Origin: Phalacrocorax aristotelis
Taxonomy: Eukaryota; Chordata; Aves; Suliformes; Phalacrocoracidae
Reading direction: 5' to 3'
Assembly (NCBI RefSeq): GCF_949628215.1
Contig: NC_134284.1
Coordinates: 5,400,850-5,464,849, forward strand
Length of the DNA: 64,000 bases
The translations under genes were made by a program, and so were the position numbers. The notes under the pieces were generated by a model, which did no database searches, was not told where the DNA came from, and saw only the letters and a list, made by a program, of their open reading frames with translations. Of the stretch, positions 52,405 through 64,000 are shown piece after piece (position 1 is the stretch's first letter; every line of letters begins with the position of its first letter).

Positions 52405-55242
52405 TAGTCAAGTCTAACAATACTTTATTTTTATTCTTCGCAGAACTTTAAAAAGATAAAACTATTGACAATGTTACAATTTACAAATACATTCTTTCAT
52501 ATGAAACATTAACCTGAATTATCTTATATGTTATGTACATGACTATCTAATACTACTAGGATGTACACACTACAAGCTAAGTTCCAGAAGGAAATTGCAA
52601 TGCTATAAGATTTACCTTTGGATAGACATGTATACACCTCCGATTTTTTTTTTTTCCTAAAAACTACCAAATCTTGAAGTTTAATGAAGAGCAAGAACAA
52701 AGTAAACACAGAGACAAACTGCTTTTCCTTCACTCAATAACACCAGGTTACTTAGAATTCCCATAGTAAATGGCTTTTGATGGCTGGATAGAAGTCCTGA
52801 GTTATGATACATAACATAATACACTTAACTGGAGGATAGTAAGAAAAAAAAAATGCTGAAACTGTCCACGGGACTAAAGTAATGTTTTAGAACAGTTCAA
52901 TTCACAAGAGGTCTGGAACTTAGCAGTGCAACTGTGACCTTGTCCTGCCCAGCTGATATTCATGTAAACACCTGAAAACCTACGCCTTATTATCTGAATT
53001 TAGACAACTAATTCTTTTCAGGTTTATCTGATCTGGGTTTTAGACATTTCTTCTAAATTACTGACAAGCTTGGAAGACCAGCTAGATGGCAGCAGTTCAA
53101 AACGTATTCCTTCTTTCTCTCGAGAGAGAAAGACTTGAGGTTAGCAGCAGAATACAGTTAGAGTGGAAAAGATGATGACAGAAGATAGCTATGTGGGCAA
53201 AAATGTATTCCCTGACTGATTTCTAATGCAGCTATTTTTTAAAAAAAGGCCTAACATCTTGTCTGTAGCAGAAGTTTAATTTCTAACGAGGGACTGTTTT
53301 CCCGGTTAATTTGCAGAAATACCCACAGTCATTAAAATAGTGCTTGGAAAGCTACTGACATTTCCAGGGCAGGCATTAATTGTACATAGCTCAACGGAGC
53401 GTTCAGAACTCATGTCGTTAATGAGTCTGTTCTGATTTATAACAGAAGTGGCCAAATTCCCTTTCAGTTGATGGTGCTGGATGTAGTAGCTGCTAGAGCT
53501 GATGCTAAATAGATGTAAATGATCGTATGGTGCTACACAGATGACAAATTTACCTTCTTTCAATTCCCAGTGTGAAATTAAATAGAAAGCTTCATACAAA
53601 ACAGTTGAAATTACAGGAGAAAAAAAACAAACCACATGTAAAGTTTGAATGCAATCACTTAACTAGATAGTGTCCTTAGTTCAAATTACAATTTTTCCCT
53701 AAAGCCAAGCATCTTTTTACAAAATGGGTATTTCCAAGAGATGTTCAGTTACTTCAGCTTGCAGTAACTAAAATATTCTCAGTCACTGCCGAAGCTTTTA
53801 TCTCTTTACAAGCACTGCTTTGAGGATTTTAGACTGTTTAAAGTGTCATTAATAATGCAAAAATCTTATTCTACATTGAAAATGAAAACTACAGTACATT
53901 CACCTAATGCCAGCTTTCTGGCTCTCCGGCAAAACGAGAACAAAAATGAAGAGCAGGCATCTTCAGAAGACGAAGGCTGAAACTTCTGCTACAATTTCTG
54001 TTTCTAGTTTACCGTTTGTTTTTTTTTTTAAAAAAAGTGCAGCATCTTTTTTTTTTCTTCATTCAAGCAGCACATTAGAACACCTTAAAAATGTTAAGAA
54101 AACAGTTGTGAAAGAAAGAGTAACCTACTTATTTTTGTAAGAGAATACAGTGCATATATTGCATATAGTGAATAGAGAATAAAGTAGGGAGTCACCCTTA
54201 CAGTGATAATATATATTGAAAACTGAGACCCAAACTAGAAGTTATGGTTCTAATGTACCATGACATGCTTTTTTGAAAGGTTCTATTTTAAAAATCAGAC
54301 TACTAGCTAACACAAAAGCCATTCTAATCAAATTTCTGAAATGTTCCCAAAAATTCTTATGGTAGAATTTAAGAAACAACAGACGACACTGAAAATAGTG
54401 CATTCTCATTTTCCCAGGCCTTTGCATTCTCATTTACATAGGCCTTTAGCCACAGAGTCACAGGTAAAAAGAAAATGAAATGTTATTTTATACCAGATTG
54501 CTAACTTCTGGATTGTGTTTGAGGCACAGCTATGTATGTGTAGATGTAAAAATCACCTTTTTCCTCAATTTTGAAACCTCAAGCATACATTCTGTAGGTT
54601 TCATGATACTATTCAAATAATCAATCTGGAAGGGAAAATAGGCATATTCAAAATGCAGCACTGGTAACAGATTCTCCTATGAAATTCAGATACGCACTTC
54701 TGAATGCTGGTGACGGCACATGCAAAACCTCTACGTTGGGTAGAAAAAAGAAGTTTTTCTGTTCCCCAGGACAAAGCAGTCTATTCTCCGCTACTGTTAC
54801 AACCCCAGGTGTTTAATTCCAACATTAACATTCTGCTGATGCTACATAAAATGAAGAAACATATACCCCTTCTTTGGACTTCATTTCCAACACGTATGTC
54901 CACAACCAGTTAAATAATTTTCTGTACAACTGGGGAAGGATATTACTATTTTAATCCTGATCAGCTTGTCATTTGGTCCAGTTCCCCTGTTTGCTTTCAT
55001 TCCTGTAACAACTGAAATACAGGTAGAAAGTACTGCAGGACTGTGTAGCAGTGTTACAAAAGAGGAACAAAAAGTAAGTCAAAAAGGTAGAAATGCAACA
55101 CTTTTTCCTGCACATAAACTGAAAGAATGCATCTCCACTGAACTGGAAGGAAAAAGCACACAGAAGTTTGGATCTCCTGTAAAAGTTGCTGCATGTAGCC
55201 TTTTCAGTTCCTTTCGGGAAGACTTCAACTTTGGGCAGTATC
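52405..55242 (-). other. STXBP6: Probable STXBP6 3' UTR
   Basis: Sequence following the stop codon in the final exon. It is AT-rich, has no recognisable CR1 insertion, and ends at tandem poly(A) signals, giving a UTR of about 2.8 kb. ORFs inside it (up to 109 codons on the minus strand, 53306-53635) have no recognisable domain. The right edge is certain from the stop codon and the left edge is inferred. Confidence 0.55.
52424..52435 (-). terminator. STXBP6: Tandem AATAAA poly(A) signals, probable STXBP6 3' end
   Basis: The minus strand carries two adjacent AATAAA hexamers, at 52435-52430 and 52429-52424. They are followed about 20-50 bases on by a T/G-rich stretch (CTTTTGTGTC near 52370-52380), as expected for a downstream element. 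These are the first canonical hexamers I found on this strand after the stop codon. Another candidate lies near 51994. Cleavage near 52400-52412 is inferred. Confidence 0.5.
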
Positions 55243-55266
55243 TCAGCATTTGTGTTTCATGGCAAG
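55243..55266 (-). CDS. STXBP6: STXBP6 (amisyn) final coding exon
   Basis: Encodes the last seven residues of amisyn, Leu-Ala-Met-Lys-His-Lys-Cys, then TGA at 55245-55243. The acceptor is a pyrimidine-rich tract ending in TTTTTCAG, with AG at 55268-55267. The codon frame continues exactly from the upstream exon, which ends on a codon boundary after Ala-His-Lys. Joined, they give the C-terminus known for vertebrate STXBP6, which confirms that both exons belong to one gene. It is far too short to be seen as an ORF. It closes the R-SNARE helix, and unlike VAMP proteins there is no transmembrane anchor. The stop lies only seven codons into an otherwise long exon, the rest being 3' UTR. Confidence 0.95.
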   Translation of the reverse strand, partial: LAMKHKC

Positions 55267-58200
55267 CTGAAAAAGAAAGAAGAAATTAATTAGAGAGAGA
55301 TCACATGTACCAATAACTATCAAGCTAATGTGGCTAGTCTGGATCAAAAGAGTTTGTAAACTGAATTCTCCAAAAGATGCCTGAAATCCATAACTTCTTT
55401 GTACACAGATATCCAGTTGTTCCCTTTACTGTGACAGGCAGACAAAGTCTCTCTTTGCTGTGCGGAGAAGGCAGGATTTATCTGCTTTTATACCTGTGTT
55501 TCCCAATGTTCCATTATCCTGCTACCTGTGAGGAGGGCTAGGGCAAAACGCTAGAAAAACCAGACATGCTTAAAAGAGCAGTCATTTAGACCTAATGATT
55601 TGGATTGTTAAACACAACCAGAAATTCCAGAGAAGTAATTTAAGACACCTGTTCAGCAGCTCTGCCACTACATAATGATGAAAAAAAATCAAGGACTGAT
55701 TGCCTTTCTACCTCTGATTACTGATTATTTCCATTTCAAATGATTAAAAAATGGACTTAAAACTGGGAATGAGAGGGAGAATAAAGAGCTAAAGTGAGTT
55801 AAATCCTGTATAAAAAGTGTAGACAAACTGACTGGCTCTGCATAATAAAAAATTGATATCTCTAGATAACCCCAAGCTAACGAAGGTGCGGTGAGTGAGC
55901 CCACTAGGAAGTTACCTAAAAACCAGAACTGGCAGGGGCAGTTAAAATTTCCTCATTTGCTGCCACTGAAATGCTGGCCAATAAATGACACTGATTTAAT
56001 TGACATAAGCCTTTGATACTCAAGGACATGGTCATAAACATGGCATTTAAAAAAAAATATTTGTAGAGATATATTGGAAAGGCATTTCAGCGTGAAAGAA
56101 TTCCAACAAACACTTTTCTTTCTCCCCTCAAACAACAAGATTATCTTCCAGAAAGATGTGTCTTTAGTAGGCAACTCCAACAAATTTTTATTACACAGAA
56201 TCCGTAACTCTGAGCTCCTCTGCAGTCACCAACAAGGGGATTTTGTAGAGGCAAACAAAGAAGGTGAAGGTGTCATAAGGATGATTTGATAAATACACTG
56301 AGCTAAGTTCTAGCCTTTACACAACTAAACATAGATATATGCTTTCATTCAACAAAATCGGATACCCAAAAGAGAAGTAGCTGCCTCGGTACTTTTGGGT
56401 GGATCCCATCCAGCCCCATAGACCTGTGCATGTGTAAGCGGTGCAGCTGGTCACTCACCATTTCATATGGTTATGACACCTATATGGGCGCTTCATTCTG
56501 CTCCCTGCCCCTGTCTTCCAGCTCAGGGAGCTGGGTACCCAGAGAATAACTGGTCTTACTATTAAAGACTGAGGCAAAGAAGGCATTAAGTACCTCAGCC
56601 TTTTCCTCAGCTTTTGCCACTATGCTTCCCCCCTCGTCAAACAAAGGATGGAGATGGTCCTTAGCTCTCCTTTTGTTATTAATGTATTTACAGAAACATT
56701 TTTTTATTATCTTTTACTGCAGTAGCCAGATTAAGCTCTAGCTGGATTTTGGCCCTTCTAATTTTCTGCCTGCATAACCTCATGACATCCTTGTAGTCCT
56801 CCTGAGTTACCTGCCCCTTCTTCTAGAGGTCATAAACTCTCCTTTTTCTCCTGAGTTCCAGTCAAAGCTCTCTGTTCAGCCAGGCCAGTGGTCTTCCCCT
56901 GCTGGCTCCTCTTTTGGCACGTGGGGACAGACTGCTCCTGAGCCTTCTTGACGAAAGCCATGCCTTCCTGGACTCCTTTGCCCTTCATGACTGTCTCCTA
57001 AGGGACTCTATCAACCAGTGCCCTGAACAGGCCAAAGTCTGCCCTCCGGAAGTCCAAGGTGGCAGTTCTGCTGACCCCCTCCCCGCTTCTCTGAAAACTG
57101 AAAAGTCTTTTGTTTTGTAATCGCTGTGCCCAAGATGGCCTCCAACCATCACATCACCACAAGTCCTCCTCTGTTCATAAACAACAGGTCTGGCGGGGCA
57201 CCTTCCCTAGTTGTGTCCCTCACTAGCTGTGTCAGGAAGTTATCTTCCACACACTCCAGGAACCTCCTAGACTGTTCCCTCTCTGCTGTGTTGTATTTTC
57301 AGTGGACATCTGGTAAGTTGAAGTTCCCCAAGAGAACAAGGGCTAGTGATTGTGAGACTTCTCCCAGCTGCTTATAGAATATTTCGTCTGCATCTTCATC
57401 CTGGTTGGGTGCTCTGTAACAGACTCCCTCCATATCTGCCTTGTTGGACTTCCCGAGGATTCTTACCCATAAGCACTCAACCCTATCGTCACCATTGTCA
57501 AGCTCTAGACAGTCAAAACACTCCCTAACATACAGGGCTACCCAACCGCCTTCCGTCCTTCCCTGGCCCTTCTGAAGAGTTTATAGACATCCATTGCAGC
57601 ACTCCAGTTGTGCAAGTCATCCCACCATGTTTCTGCGATTGCAACTGTATCGTGGTTTTCCAGCTGCCTAACGGCTTCCAACTCCTCCTGTTTGTTGCCC
57701 AAGTAATGTCCAGACATACAAATTAAGCTATAAGAGAAATCTGTATCCAGTCATGATACTGTAGTGGTGAAATGAATTATGGGCTGATAATAATTCAAAG
57801 TACTTTCACTGTTTTACTGAAGGCAACTATAAAGCAACCGATATGGGAACTCTGCTTTGCTGCATGAAGTGTTCACAAATACTAGGAAGTTAAAATTGGT
57901 GCCTTTCTCGTCACTGTCACTGTTTTGCCAGAAAGTTATGATTTTGCCATTTAAGCAATACTCGGCTGGCCCTTGCTTTCCTGGTTTCACTGAAGTAATA
58001 TGTTTTCTTTTCTGTACAAACAGCATCTAAGGTATGTGTGGCAGCTGCCCCCCAACAACTTGAACAGAGGAACATTAATAAACAATACTGTACTTATTCC
58101 TAAATGCTCCACCAAAACCCCAAAGCTCTCTTGCAAACCACCATAAAACAACAGTCCCTCTAACCTAATACATTCCTGGGTGGCTGCCCTATGCATTTTT

Positions 58201-60141
58201 GTGAGATAACAGTACAGGAATTGCACGACTTCTGCACCTCTAAGATACAATTCAAGATTTGGGGCACCTGTACAAAAAATTTTCAAGAAAAAGATGTTGT
58301 AAACCCCATTATACTAAGTTATCCTTATGATCATTAAGACGACAAGTATTCCTTTGTGGTCTTGTAAGAACTAAACTATATCTTGTTTTCTTCAAAGGCA
58401 AAGATGTTATTTTCTTGTTAAAAAGTAACTATCATCCACTGTTAAGACCGTCACACTCCTGTTTCAGGCAGCTGGTAATTAGGATAGTTTCAATAGCACA
58501 TGGCCTCACACTTATCTGAGGAAGACTGGTAATCTGTAGAACTGGACTGGCAGCAAGGTTTCGTAAATCTCAGCCCAGCACACAGTCCAAATGGAGATTA
58601 TCCTTTCCTATTTTGCATCACTCTGACATTTAGACATTTCCTGCAGAAATTGTTCTCACTTACTGCCACAGAGACATGTAAACTCAAATCCCTATGTACA
58701 AAATCCTGGCTGAGAATTTCCCATACTTTGATTAAAAAAATAAAATACTTTTATTGTGGATGTTTTTAGCTGCTTCACCATTCCTGCTATGTTTCCCTCC
58801 AATTTTTATTTTCAATTATTACATCAGGATTTTGTAAACTTTTATTTCTAAATATGGTACAGCACAGGCTATCAAAGACTATATTTTTATTACAATACTG
58901 CATCCTTTAATCCCGAGATTTTTAAAATAAGATTTTCCTAATATAACCTGTTGAAAATATTTCTTTCTGTTCACAGCATGTCTTCATCTGTGGAACTGCT
59001 GTTCTGCACATGTGGAAATGAAAGGGCAACACACACTAATGAAACCTGTTCAAACCTAAGATTCATAGCAGCCCAACTATCGGAGGCATTTTTCATTTTT
59101 AAACTCCCTACCAAGCAGCACCCTATGCTTTACTCTAAAGCAGTAAACCTTCCCCCCTACCCTAGAAATAGCAGTAGCTGCTGTTTAAGATTGGTTTTCT
59201 AAGTTGGCATAGTTGTTATCATGGGGGGGGTGTTAGGTGGAAGAGTCCAAGAGCAGGCTTGTTCCATACTCAGCCTACTAACCTGAACCATGCTAATCTA
59301 AATGGCCTAGAAAGTAAAGGCTTATGCCAGTAAATATGAAAATAAGTTGTTTTGTAACATTTTCAAGACTACATAAGACAGAGGCTTGTATAGAACTGCA
59401 AGACATCAATCCAAAATTTCTAGTGTTAATGCAGTAGTCAGGCATTTTTTTGGCGTAAGCATGATAAAGCCTAATGCATGTACTAAGCAACAAAACTATC
59501 AAACTTGCATGCTAAAATGGTTCCCCATGATCAGAAACCTTTTTTTTTTTTCCTTTGAAAAGCATTCTACATGTTACACAGCCACCAAATCGAATGCTGT
59601 GGGTGCCTAGAATTTCTGTCACAAAGAGAGAGGCTCAGCACCGTTATGCACATGCAGAAGCACCAGACATAATACTATCGATACCTTCCACCGAGAATAG
59701 GGTATGTCCATACATTCCTGAGATGGAAAAATTCCTCAGAATCCTCATAAATTACATTCCCAGACAAAAAGACGCATCTTCAGAAACAGACAGCCACAGG
59801 ACTATAACTGCTTACCAAAGGGGATTAACAATAATTTCACTATGCTGCTGCACAAAGTATGAAGAATAGTGCCAAACAGTAGTGGGAAGACAGATTTGAA
59901 ATATGCTTCAGGAAGGTGAAGATAGGTAGTTTCAATTAAAGTGGAAATGCAGCAAACCTCAGATTTAGGCACAGAGGTAATTATAAACCAGGAATCTGCC
60001 AAGTGAGGAACAGTATCAAGGAAAACAGCAAGCTGTTTGTAAACACTGACTGACTGCAGTTCTTTCTAGAGCTTCCTCCTCTCAAAATAAAGGGATGTGT
60101 GACTTTAACCTACCGAGAGCCTTGTCCCGCCAAAATCTTAC
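55267..60141 (-). other. STXBP6: STXBP6 last intron
   Basis: A 4,875-bp intron with donor GTAAGA at 60141-60136 and acceptor CAG ending at 55267. It contains the CR1 fragment at 56380-57715 in the same orientation as the gene. The remaining sequence is AT-rich, with a G8 run at 59223-59230 and no other recognisable element. Confidence 0.9.
56380..57715 (-). mobile_element. CR1 LINE fragment: endonuclease and start of reverse transcriptase
   Basis: The minus strand, read from 57715 leftwards, follows CR1 ORF2. It has a Gly-Asn-Lys-Gln-Glu-Glu-like opening in a shifted frame, a Thr-Trp-Trp-Asp-Asp block near 57630, a His-Ser-Asp-Tyr block where Ser-Asp-His should be (SDY at 57117-57125), a Trp-Leu-Asn-Arg-Glu-Leu-Trp block near 56880, and a Gly-Met-Gly-Leu-Asp-Gly-Ile-His-Pro-like block near 56400. 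Both the 5' and 3' parts of the element are absent. Stops are frequent and the catalytic His is replaced, so it is inactive. Its ORFs on the plus strand (57126-57377 and others) are antisense shadows. Confidence 0.88.
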
Positions 60142-60299
60142 CTTGTGTGCTGTTTCTGCAAACTGCTGAGCGCTGTTTTTCAGCTCCTCTGTCTTTTCTT
60201 CTGCTCGACCTAGCCTTTCACCACGCTCATTCAAAGCCTGACTTGCCTTCTGTACTGCACTTGTGACACTGTCTGCTGCTGAATGGAGTATGCTGTTTC
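60142..60299 (-). CDS. STXBP6: STXBP6 (amisyn) penultimate exon: R-SNARE coiled coil
   Basis: Amisyn is a brain-enriched syntaxin-binding protein. Its C-terminal VAMP-like helix joins syntaxin-1/SNAP-25 complexes and restrains exocytosis; the N-terminal half, not in this exon, binds phosphoinositides. This 158-bp exon starts two bases into a Gly codon, then encodes 52 residues from Asn-Ser-Ile-Leu-His to Ala-Glu-Thr-Ala-His-Lys. The acceptor AG is at 60301-60300 and the donor GTAAGA follows at 60141. The segment Ala-Leu-Asn-Glu-Arg-Gly-Glu-Arg-Leu aligns with the synaptobrevin motif, placing the ionic zero-layer Arg at 60225-60223. Heptad-spaced hydrophobics continue to Gln-Gln-Phe. Residues closely match mammalian STXBP6 as I recall it. 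The related tomosyns (STXBP5, STXBP5L) differ in this stretch. Confidence 0.96.
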
Positions 60300-63200
60300 C
60301 TGCAATATCAAAAGAAACTATTAGAGCACCCAAATATATATATATATGCTTTGTATTAAATATAATTATTTTCACTCATAACGTTCTAGAGCCAATGTGT
60401 TATCTGCTAGTTTATCATCTAGTTGCATTTTGTATAATGGGGTAAGTTTTTGTTTTCTCAAACTCTATTATTAGAAAATTATAAATAAGTACCATATGGC
60501 AACATAATACTTGGGTAATATAAGGAAGCAGTGGACATAACTTAGCTATATATTATTCTTTAAGCCTTATGCTCATACAGTGTTTCAGGAAGCTATTCTA
60601 CTAAATCAATAACACCATTCAGAAGCGCACGCAGCTTCTTCACAATACTCTCATGTTAATATAGATTAAATTTCTTTGGAAGCTACACTATTTCCCTAGG
60701 GAATAAGTGATCGACACCACAGGATGCGTCTGTATGAATTCACCATTTTCCCCCAAATAACAACAACAACAACAAAAAATATTATATATTATTGTATAAA
60801 TGATTACTTACAAGTGCACCCCAAACACTAATACTAGTTATTTTATGCTGCTCCATCTACCTTTGACGCTTCTCCACATGGAGCACCTGCCCTGTTTCAT
60901 GTGACAACATACTGTATTTAAACCTTAGTATTTAATTTTCCAGCAAGGCTCAAGGTCTAAGCGTTTCGCTTTACTATCCAAATCACCTCTAACAGTTTCT
61001 CTGTTTCTTCTCTGGCACGCAACGTAGTAGTTTCTTCAAGTTTTCAACAGAACTGCGTTTCTCCTCTACATTTCCCCTTTTAAATATTCTCTCTTTTCAG
61101 TACCCCTTTCTATACTGCTTCTCAGCAGAGACGATTATCCTCTTTCTGGAATGAGCTACTGATGAATGTTTATGATACTAACCACAGTAAAAATTGAAAA
61201 CTCTTCACAGAAAGTTACATGTTATCAGTATCAACTGGTACGTATTAAAACACATGTAGGACAAAAAAATTATTTTGTCCTATCTTTTAACTTTTTCAGC
61301 GAAAGAACTAGTAAAAGTTCAGCTTTTTACAATACAGTAGTCCCTTGGTGTCTTCCACAAGCTTTAAAATTTAATCTACCCTACAGGGAATTTGTTATCT
61401 AGGAATTTGTTGTCTGGACGTATACAAAGGCACTGCGCGAGCCAGAAAGTCAGCGCACACAGAGTGTTAACCACCGGGCACGCTGTCACTGCCAGTTTTC
61501 GAAACTGCCCCAAATATGGTAATCACACAGAGCTTTTTTTCACAGCATTAAAACCACATACGTAACACTTTTAAATGAATTAATTCTGGTAAAGGTACAA
61601 ACTAGCTCAACACACGAAGCTGAACAGAGCACTACAGCAAGTCTGCTGTTCTTATGGATGTACAAAGACAAGTGAAAATAAACACAAACCTACTGCTTTT
61701 ATTGTTAATCTGAAAAGCGTGTCTACTTCAAAAATATTGCCAGGTTAAAAAATAAAATCCAAACATTAATTTGAAGGGTTACTTTGCTATTACTTTCATA
61801 AGGAAAAAGAAGAACAACAGACCCATTCAGACTCATTTTACAGCTAATACTCTTTTCCTTAGAAACAGCAAATAAACAACGAAGAGTGAAACTGAAGGTT
61901 GCCCCAAGCAGCCTGTGGAACAACAGTGCAAGCTGCATATGCAACCACTCCTGAGATAAAAAACTGCCTTAAAATTTTATTAAACTAAAACACAACTAGT
62001 ATCAAACTATGGAGGTGGACGAGGGACCCAAGAGCCTACACACAATGACTCACATATGATGAGTCAATATGAGAAATACTAAGCAAAGAGCACCCTGGCC
62101 TCCTGTATACCAATATTGTTACATTTCTCACATCAGCAATTAAAAATAATGGATATACAGGATGTGGAACAGCTACAGGTTTGGGTTTTTTTTTTTTCTA
62201 TTGTTGCATGGAACACAGTGACTGCATTTAGAAAAGGAGAATAACGATTGCCATTAATGTTAAAGAGCCAGATATCTCAGAATAGCGTGAGCTGGAATTT
62301 GCAGAGACAGAAACAAAACTTTATGAAGTGGCCTCTCTTCAGACATTAGGGAGTCTCATAATAAAACCAAACAACTTTAAATATCGTATGCTTTCTTCCT
62401 TCAATATTTTGCAGTCAACTGTTATTTTGTTCATAATTAGCTCATTTAAAGCCAGTTCTTGGATTATTTTGGCTTCTGTTCAGGTAGCTTTTCCAATAAA
62501 CACATGTACTGGGCAACACTGCGCTGGAAATAGTTTCCTTTTTTTGGTGATGTGATCTAAAGGCTTTAACCTCTTGTTTTAATCAGTGTTAGTTTCCTAG
62601 GATAAGAGTTTTAAAAGCTCTCAACACTGGATTAACTCTGTTGTTGCTTTACAAAATCACAAAGCTTCTGCTGAATTCAAGGGAAGCAGGGTACGTCAAG
62701 AGCTTTAGAAAACTAAGCATCTTCTGAAGTCTTAAAACGTGCTGAGGAGTAGAAATTAACACATTGCTGACCTTCTGTCAACATCAGTAGGAAATTGCAG
62801 AACATAAATAATCTCTATTTTCTATACTCCTGAAAATACCCAGATTGGTGGCCAAAGACTGCTATCTGTTTCTTCACATTGTTTTCAGCAGAGAAGAACG
62901 AACTTGGAAGTTTGGCACAACGATGAAGATTGCCATATTGTAGCAGCTAGAGAGAAAAACATTCTCTCCAGGTAAGATCTGCTGTATTTTCCTACGGGCA
63001 GCGACTTGCAGAAGCTGCTATTCCAAGACTGTTCTGGAAAACTACTTTTGCGTAATCTTTTCCAATGGAATATCAGTACAACAATAAAAAAATCCACTCA
63101 AATCTATGAGCAACACAGAAACCCATGTGTCAGTAGTCTATTGAATTTCATCGGTGTATTTCTAGAGAATGTGTAGGTGTTGCTGGTATGATTGACAATG

Positions 63201-64000
63201 CCTCATCCTTATATTAGGATCACTGCAAGAATAGCAACACTGTACTGGATGTACTGGGGAGTCATTCCTATGAACAAAATCACCTAGAACCTGCAAAACT
63301 TTTAAGCTGTTCTTTAGGAGGTAAATACTATGAGAAAAGTTTGTTCCATGACCGAAAAACAAAACTGCCTGAACTGTATCCACTCAGGTGTAAGCTTATG
63401 CCAGCCAGCTACATGCGCCCCTGAAGAAAAACCTAAAGAACTGTAACAGTCAACACCTCTTCTCTAAAGTCAGGAGAGTGTTTTCCATCTCTGTTTTCCA
63501 TCTTTGCTTAGTTTTTACCAAAGATGTGACAACTGCTATTAACCACTTGTTTTTTTGTTTTCCTTTTTCCCTTCTTTTCTCTCTATGAAGAGTCTGAGGG
63601 GTTTCAGGTCTTTTCATCTACTAGGTTACAACACAAGCTCCTCATCAGAAGGCTTTCAAAAGCTTTTCACATACATCTGCTCAGGAAAGAGATTTTACAA
63701 CGCTTGCAAGATGAGATAAACACCACCGAAATATGAGGACGAGTCAGCTGATATTCTGAGTTGTTTTTAGTAAGAAAGAATTCGCATTGTTCCCAAGATG
63801 TTCAACTCCAAGCGCCTGTGATCTGAAATTTTGCATGGCTACAGTCTTTACTGTGAGCAGAAAGAGTTGCAAGCTTGTGTTGCTGCTTTTTCTAAGGTAT
63901 ATGGAGAACCTCTGATTTTTGGAGCACATATATCTTTCTATAGCTCTGTACAACAGATCCCAGCAGTTGAGACTACAGATTTTTCTCTTTCGAATAAACA
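60300..64000 (-). other. STXBP6: STXBP6 upstream intron, partial
   Basis: Sequence upstream of the R-SNARE exon, presumably intronic to the window edge. I looked for the preceding exon (coding for the end of the N-terminal PH-like part) and did not find it, so it lies beyond 64000. A short TA array occurs at 60337-60349, a CAA array at 60758-60773 and a thymine run at 62187-62198. ORFs here are short and lack domains. Confidence 0.75.
60758..60773. repeat. (CAA)n microsatellite
   Basis: About five CAA units in STXBP6 intronic sequence, followed by an adenine run. Confidence 0.85.

Noticed and set aside
53080..53097. Possible CTCF half-site (AGATGGCAGCAG)
   Set aside because: Only nine of twelve core positions match; too weak to list.
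53306..53635. 109-codon minus-strand ORF
   Set aside because: It lies inside the probable STXBP6 3' UTR, downstream of the stop, with no recognisable domain.
56914..57528. Run of plus-strand ORFs in the STXBP6 intron
   Set aside because: They are antisense to the CR1 endonuclease fragment.
60300..64000. Search for the preceding STXBP6 exon
   Set aside because: No minus-strand segment with the expected coding sequence and splice donor was seen; it should lie beyond the window.
1..64000. CRISPR arrays, tRNA or rRNA genes, prokaryotic operons or defence systems
   Set aside because: No regularly spaced repeats, cloverleaf or operon-like ORF layout; the sequence is vertebrate nuclear DNA.

Overview
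The window looks like nuclear DNA from a bird. It is AT-rich, has few genes, and carries many CR1-type LINE fragments. These include 3' ends related to the repeated ATTCTATGATTCT-type tail, one long CR1 with relics of both ORFs, and a fragment of an avian-type endogenous retroviral LTR. There are no operons, rRNAs, tRNAs or CRISPR arrays. The species cannot be fixed from the sequence alone.

The only host protein-coding gene I can support is STXBP6 (amisyn), on the minus strand at the right end. Its R-SNARE exon is at 60142-60299. Its seven-codon final exon with the stop is at 55243-55266, and a long 3' UTR runs left, probably to tandem poly(A) signals at 52424-52435. The intron between the two exons (55267-60141) contains a 1.3 kb CR1 fragment in the gene's own orientation. 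The earlier exons lie beyond the right edge, past more than 3.7 kb of intron.

From position 1 to about 52.4 kb the window is a gene desert downstream of STXBP6. It holds CR1 fragments at 131-524 (-), 7980-8230 (+, very old), 16467-16583 (-), 17976-21424 (+, nearly complete), 23050-23235 (-), 27080-27720 (-), 40195-40360 (-, very old) and 41225-41628 (+). It also holds an LTR fragment at 17187-17394 (-), several microsatellites, small tandem duplications and two small CpG-dense patches (32115-32250 and 49510-49710). The rest is non-repetitive sequence with only short chance ORFs.

I did not find a convincing new biological system. The best observations are the gene identification with exact splice sites, the CR1 that still shows relics of the ORF1 SGNH-esterase as well as endonuclease and reverse transcriptase, and the CpG-dense patches in the desert.
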